A program made the position numbers and the translations under genes. A stretch of DNA of 64,000 bases from contig NZ_CP006269.1 in the NCBI RefSeq assembly GCF_000737535.1, positions 2,418,001 through 2,482,000 of the forward strand. Direction: 5' to 3'. The notes below the pieces were generated by a model, which was not told the origin of the DNA, searched no databases, and worked only from the letters and a program-made list of their open reading frames with translations. How positions within the stretch are numbered: position 1 is the stretch's first letter; every line of letters begins with the position of its first letter. Origin of the DNA: Synechococcus sp. KORDI-100. Its GTDB lineage: Bacteria > Cyanobacteriota > Cyanobacteriia > PCC-6307 > Cyanobiaceae. Below, piece after piece: positions 61,224 to 64,000 of this stretch.

Positions 61224-61550
61224 AATAAATTTCGCTTCATAGTTGCCTTGATAGCAAGTAAATGTTCTTTGATTGACCTATTAAATATGTGATCCAATAC
61301 GCCTCTTTGTGTCGTCGTATTGATAAAGTTTTCACAAGTAGCACCAGGACTCACCCTCCAATTACTGTCGGTTCCTAGTGCATATGTTGATGGTGATTAG
61401 ATGCCAGTGAGCTATGCATCCGCCTGAATGGTGCTCTTCTTCTGTATGGGGTGTCATTGCCTACTCGGCGTGTTTCTCCCCTGTATAACGTAGCGATTAC
61501 CAACTAAACCCTGTTGCCGCACCTAATGTTTGGGGATTAGTGATAGACGA
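61224..61550. other. No gene; contains one inverted-repeat member
   Basis: About 330 bases. Holds the right member of the 27-bp inverted repeat (61423-61449) and nothing else recognised. Confidence 0.5.
61423..61449 (+). repeat. 27-bp inverted repeat, right member
   Basis: Identical (27/27) to the minus strand of 60017-60043. GTTTCTCCC appears again near 61471, outside the repeat, echoing the sequence outside the left member. Confidence 0.7.
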
Positions 61551-62114
61551 TTAGGTACACACCCTAAGGTGCTTTGTCTTATACTTAGCCGCTATCTCTT
61601 TCATCCGTTCTGCATGGTCCCTGTTGCGTTGCTTTCCGGCTTCACTGAGAAACTTGTAGCAACGAATCAGCCTGTCAAGGATCCTTGCCTTCGACTGACC
61701 AATCGTGTCTGCGTGCACCTCAAGCTTCTTCCAAGCCGTTGAACCTATCCAAAGATTGATCTGATGCTTACCTGTTGAACCATTCCGGCTTCGTGTCAGT
61801 GGCTCGTTGGGTTCGTTCCAGAAGTAGCGGTTGATTGTGTTGACCTCTGAGGCATGGGACACGTAACAAGGCAACCCGTTAATCAGCATCCGTTCAATCA
61901 GTGCCGACTGTGTGATTCCTTCATGTGCAGCCCTAGCTTTAAAATTCTCGTAAGCCTCTGATCCAATCTTGGCTGATAGCTTCTTTTGAGTTGCATGGAC
62001 TGACGGCTTACCGTCTACCGTCTTGGCTTTCTTGAAGTCTTGACGTGACTCTTTTAGTTTTTTCTTGTGTACCTTTGATCTTTTGTCAGTGTCATTTAGT
62101 CGATCGTTAGTTCT
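61551..62114 (-). CDS. Double ribbon-helix-helix-like DNA-binding protein; start unclear
   Basis: The frame ends at 61551 and is open back to a TAA at 62115-62117, 188 codons. The first ATG is at 61889 (MLINGLPCYV), but the sequence before it reads as real protein: LSAKIGSEAYENFKARAAHE, then GITQSALIERML, an RHH-like segment. The part after the ATG has a second, INLWIGSTAWKKLEVHADTI then SKARILDRLIRCY. So two RHH/CopG-like units in tandem. No ATG, GTG or TTG starts the longer reading, so it may use a rare codon or have lost its start. Possible element regulator. Confidence 0.45.
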   Translation of the reverse strand, partial: RTNDRLNDTDKRSKVHKKKLKESRQDFKKAKTVDGKPSVHATQKKLSAKIGSEAYENFKARAAHEGITQSALIERMLINGLPCYVSHASEVNTINRYFWNEPNEPLTRSRNGSTGKHQINLWIGSTAWKKLEVHADTIGQSKARILDRLIRCYKFLSEAGKQRNRDHAERMKEIAAKYKTKHLRVCT

Positions 62115-63091
62115 TTATTTTTCAAGTCAGGTTTTCTACCCCTATACCACGTATTTTAGCACGATATTTAGTGATATGTCAATACTTAATGAATACATAG
62201 CATTAGCATGTGCAGCCCTATTGAGAACTAGATATGGTGTTTGAGACGGTAAATGAGACAAGCTATTCGCAAGCCAACACTCCTTCATAAACGATACCTA
62301 CCTTACACACCTGCGCTTTGGCTGACGCCAGCTACGGTGGTTTGATAACGGTATCTATTCAGGAGATGTTGTTTGCTCACTGGGTTTAGGTGGTTTTTAT
62401 TGTGATGTTATTAATGGCATAGATCATCATGTTATCAAGATGTCCAGATGGTAGTGATAGTAAGGGTTACAGCTCGTTTAACAACAGTAGTAACAGCTTC
62501 GATTAGCTTCGCTTAGCTCAGCTAATCTCAGCTAGTTTCACCTTAACCTTTGCTGGTGTGTCTTTTGGGCTGTTTTGCCCCACCCTTCCTTTAATGGTTT
62601 CCCTCCCCATTCCTTGTATAGGCAGCTGTAAGAGATTTCACACAACAGTTCATCTGTTGATTGTGAACAACGGGGTGACAAATAGAAGCATGCATTCCAT
62701 CTAAGATGCCTAGAAGGCTCTACAACATGCCTTAATGTACGGTCAGGTGGTATGACATAGACAGCCTATTTGAACGGCCTCTGAAGCGATCCTGAGAGGA
62801 GTTCCACGCTTAGATAGTAATCTAGACGAAACTACTTAGCGTTGCAAGCATGTGCACCTGCATATAATATAGATGTAGTGGTTGATAACCAAAGACACCA
62901 TATGTAGAGATTGAGACATGAATGATACGCAGATAAGACTACTTATTGAGAATTAGCATATGCCACTGTACTCAACACGGCTGCACTCTTGGATCTCCAT
63001 AGCTTGCTTTAGCTCCGTTGCTCTATGACACCAGTACACGGCGTCTCGTCTACCTTGTGCATTGTTCATCTTTTCTAAACAGCTCTCGTAT
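62115..63091. other. Long AT-rich non-coding region
   Basis: Nearly 980 bases without a credible gene. A stretch near 62495-62530 repeats TTAGCT/CAGCTAA-type words (GCTTCGCTTAGCTCAGCTAA). It could hold an origin or recombinase sites of the island, but nothing specific can be shown. Confidence 0.45.
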
Positions 63092-63241
63092 TCATTGCTG
63101 AGTTAATTGCACTTCTTGTTCATACTTTCTAATTCGTCTCCGTAAGGTTTTTTGGTCTATCTTGAAATAGGCAGCTATCACTGACCACGTGATACCACTA
63201 TCGTACATTTGTATGGCTTGTGTTAGTTGCTTGTTATTCAT
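63092..63241 (-). CDS. Tiny HTH protein overlapping the integrase
   Basis: A 49-residue protein, MNNKQLTQAIQMYDSGITWS then VIAAYFKIDQKTLRRRIRKY. The second part is a resolvase/Psq-like helix-turn-helix. Its ATG overlaps the end of the integrase gene by 8 nt (ATGAATAA), so translation is coupled. Size and position fit an excisionase (directionality factor), which is an inference. Confidence 0.6.
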   Translation of the reverse strand: MNNKQLTQAIQMYDSGITWSVIAAYFKIDQKTLRRRIRKYEQEVQLTQQ

Positions 63242-64000
63242 TGTTAAATAGATCTATTTTCTTAGCTTGTAGTAATTTCTTACCTAGTTCAGGTAACGTT
63301 AACTCTGCACCTTTCCTACGTAAGTTAAGTCTTGCATAAGTCTTCTGTGTCTCCACAATACTGTGCCCTGCCATCTGCGCTACTTCCATAACAGGAATGC
63401 CCTTCATCAATTGATCTTCAATAAAGGAGCTGCGCATGCTGTACAAGGTGTAAGGGTGAGGGCTGAAACGATGACCACTCAACTTATCCTTAAGTTCATT
63501 ACGTATGTCACGCCATACCTCACCGTAATGCTTGTAAGAGAATGGCTTCCAATATCTACGTGGATCACCAAAGACATAGCTATCCTTAGTAATAACAAGG
63601 TCTTTAGCTTGGTTATCTTTGATCCACTGCTCTAACCATGCTTTCCACCTTTGAAGCTCTCTTGCTTGGTTAGCTGGTATCTCCCTAGCTTGTTGTGTCT
63701 TTGCTCTGATTGTCCTTACATATGCTACTTCCCACTTAACACGTTCAGCCTTGCTATTAACTCTACCTTCATCGATGATCTCAATTTGCTTCCACTTTAA
63801 CTTCAATACTTCTTCAGGTGACATTCCAGTGTTCTTAGCAAATAGCAAGTAATGCCAGAAGATATTTCTAAAGATCCAACCTGATTGATTCTCTTGATGT
63901 AGTGGTCGTTTCCTCCACTCATCCCTCACGAAATCAATAATCGTCTTCCAGTCTTCTGGTGTTATGGCAGGGTTCTTCATCAGGTCAGTATCACGAATGA
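63234..64000 (-). CDS. Tyrosine recombinase of the second island, N-terminus outside window
   Basis: The visible ~255 residues are the C-terminal part of an integrase: the frame is open to the window edge (IRDTDLMKNPAITPEDWKTI), so the N-terminus lies beyond. Catalytic signatures: YTLYSMRSSFIEDQLMKG (box II Arg, with Tyr for His), AGHSIVETQKTYARLNLRR (box III His and candidate Tyr). Where Arg I is normally found the sequence reads NTGMSPEEVLKLKW, with Ser at the Arg place. It may be a variant or defective enzyme. It is expected to act at the ends of the island that interrupts comM. Confidence 0.8.
   Translation of the reverse strand, partial: IRDTDLMKNPAITPEDWKTIIDFVRDEWRKRPLHQENQSGWIFRNIFWHYLLFAKNTGMSPEEVLKLKWKQIEIIDEGRVNSKAERVKWEVAYVRTIRAKTQQAREIPANQARELQRWKAWLEQWIKDNQAKDLVITKDSYVFGDPRRYWKPFSYKHYGEVWRDIRNELKDKLSGHRFSPHPYTLYSMRSSFIEDQLMKGIPVMEVAQMAGHSIVETQKTYARLNLRRKGAELTLPELGKKLLQAKKIDLFNNE

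Noticed and set aside
62115-63091. The repeated AGCT/TTAGC words as a CRISPR array or iteron origin
   Set aside because: The repeats are short and irregular with no constant spacer length; no repeat unit meets CRISPR criteria.

Overview
The window looks like a marine picocyanobacterium of the Synechococcus/Cyanobium type. The evidence is psbX, a ycf66-like gene, a high-light-inducible (Hli) gene, several picocyanobacterial DUF families, and a circularly permuted tmRNA gene whose tag reads NNIVRFSRQAAPVAA. About 18 kb (37.6-56.6 kb) is compact, GC-rich core genome. The rest is accessory: lower coding density, many small secreted or membrane proteins, broken genes, dispersed terminator-like repeats and two integrated elements.

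Layout. 0-3.5 kb: the 3' end of a TIM-barrel sugar isomerase-like gene, then three sulfotransferases, probably for cell-surface or glycan sulfation. 3.5-25.3 kb: a low-density variable region with small DUF proteins, an exported alpha/beta hydrolase, a cupin, two exported TPR proteins, small lipoproteins, a CPA1 Na+/H+ antiporter and many decayed genes, including an RTX-like protein and remnants of phage or satellite genes.

25.36-37.41 kb: a 12-kb integrative element in the 3' end of ssrA. It is bounded by a 38-bp direct repeat (35 of 38 identical, 23-bp perfect core). Just inside each end it has a matched 19-bp motif made of two TTGCGTG half-sites. It encodes a tyrosine recombinase, an excisionase-like protein, a large primase-helicase and a small-terminase-like protein. 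Cargo is two nearly identical outer-membrane beta-barrel genes, a RAYT-type transposase, a PqqD/RRE-like protein and an operon of HPr-kinase-like, sulfotransferase and GNAT-like genes. The layout resembles the tyrosine-recombinase elements and phage satellites (tycheposon-like) described from marine picocyanobacteria.

37.4-56.6 kb: core genes: ssrA, a 23S rRNA methyltransferase-like gene, smc, a PRC-barrel gene, msrB, an LpxB-like gene, tRNA-Leu(GAG), accC, yggT, psbX, ycf66-like, hli, an SbmA/BacA-like ABC exporter, a HIT gene and comM. comM stops abruptly inside its Walker B region at 56.59 kb.

56.6-64 kb: a second AT-rich island begins exactly there and runs off the window. It holds a tandem array of four small four-cysteine secreted proteins, an orphan Nif11/prochlorosin-type lanthipeptide precursor plus a leader-truncated relative, a double ribbon-helix-helix protein, a tiny HTH protein overlapping a tyrosine recombinase, and repeats (TTGGTAT sites, a 27-bp perfect inverted repeat, shared terminator cassettes). 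Some of the terminator cassettes also occur in the ssrA element and the 23-kb region, which links the accessory regions to one another.
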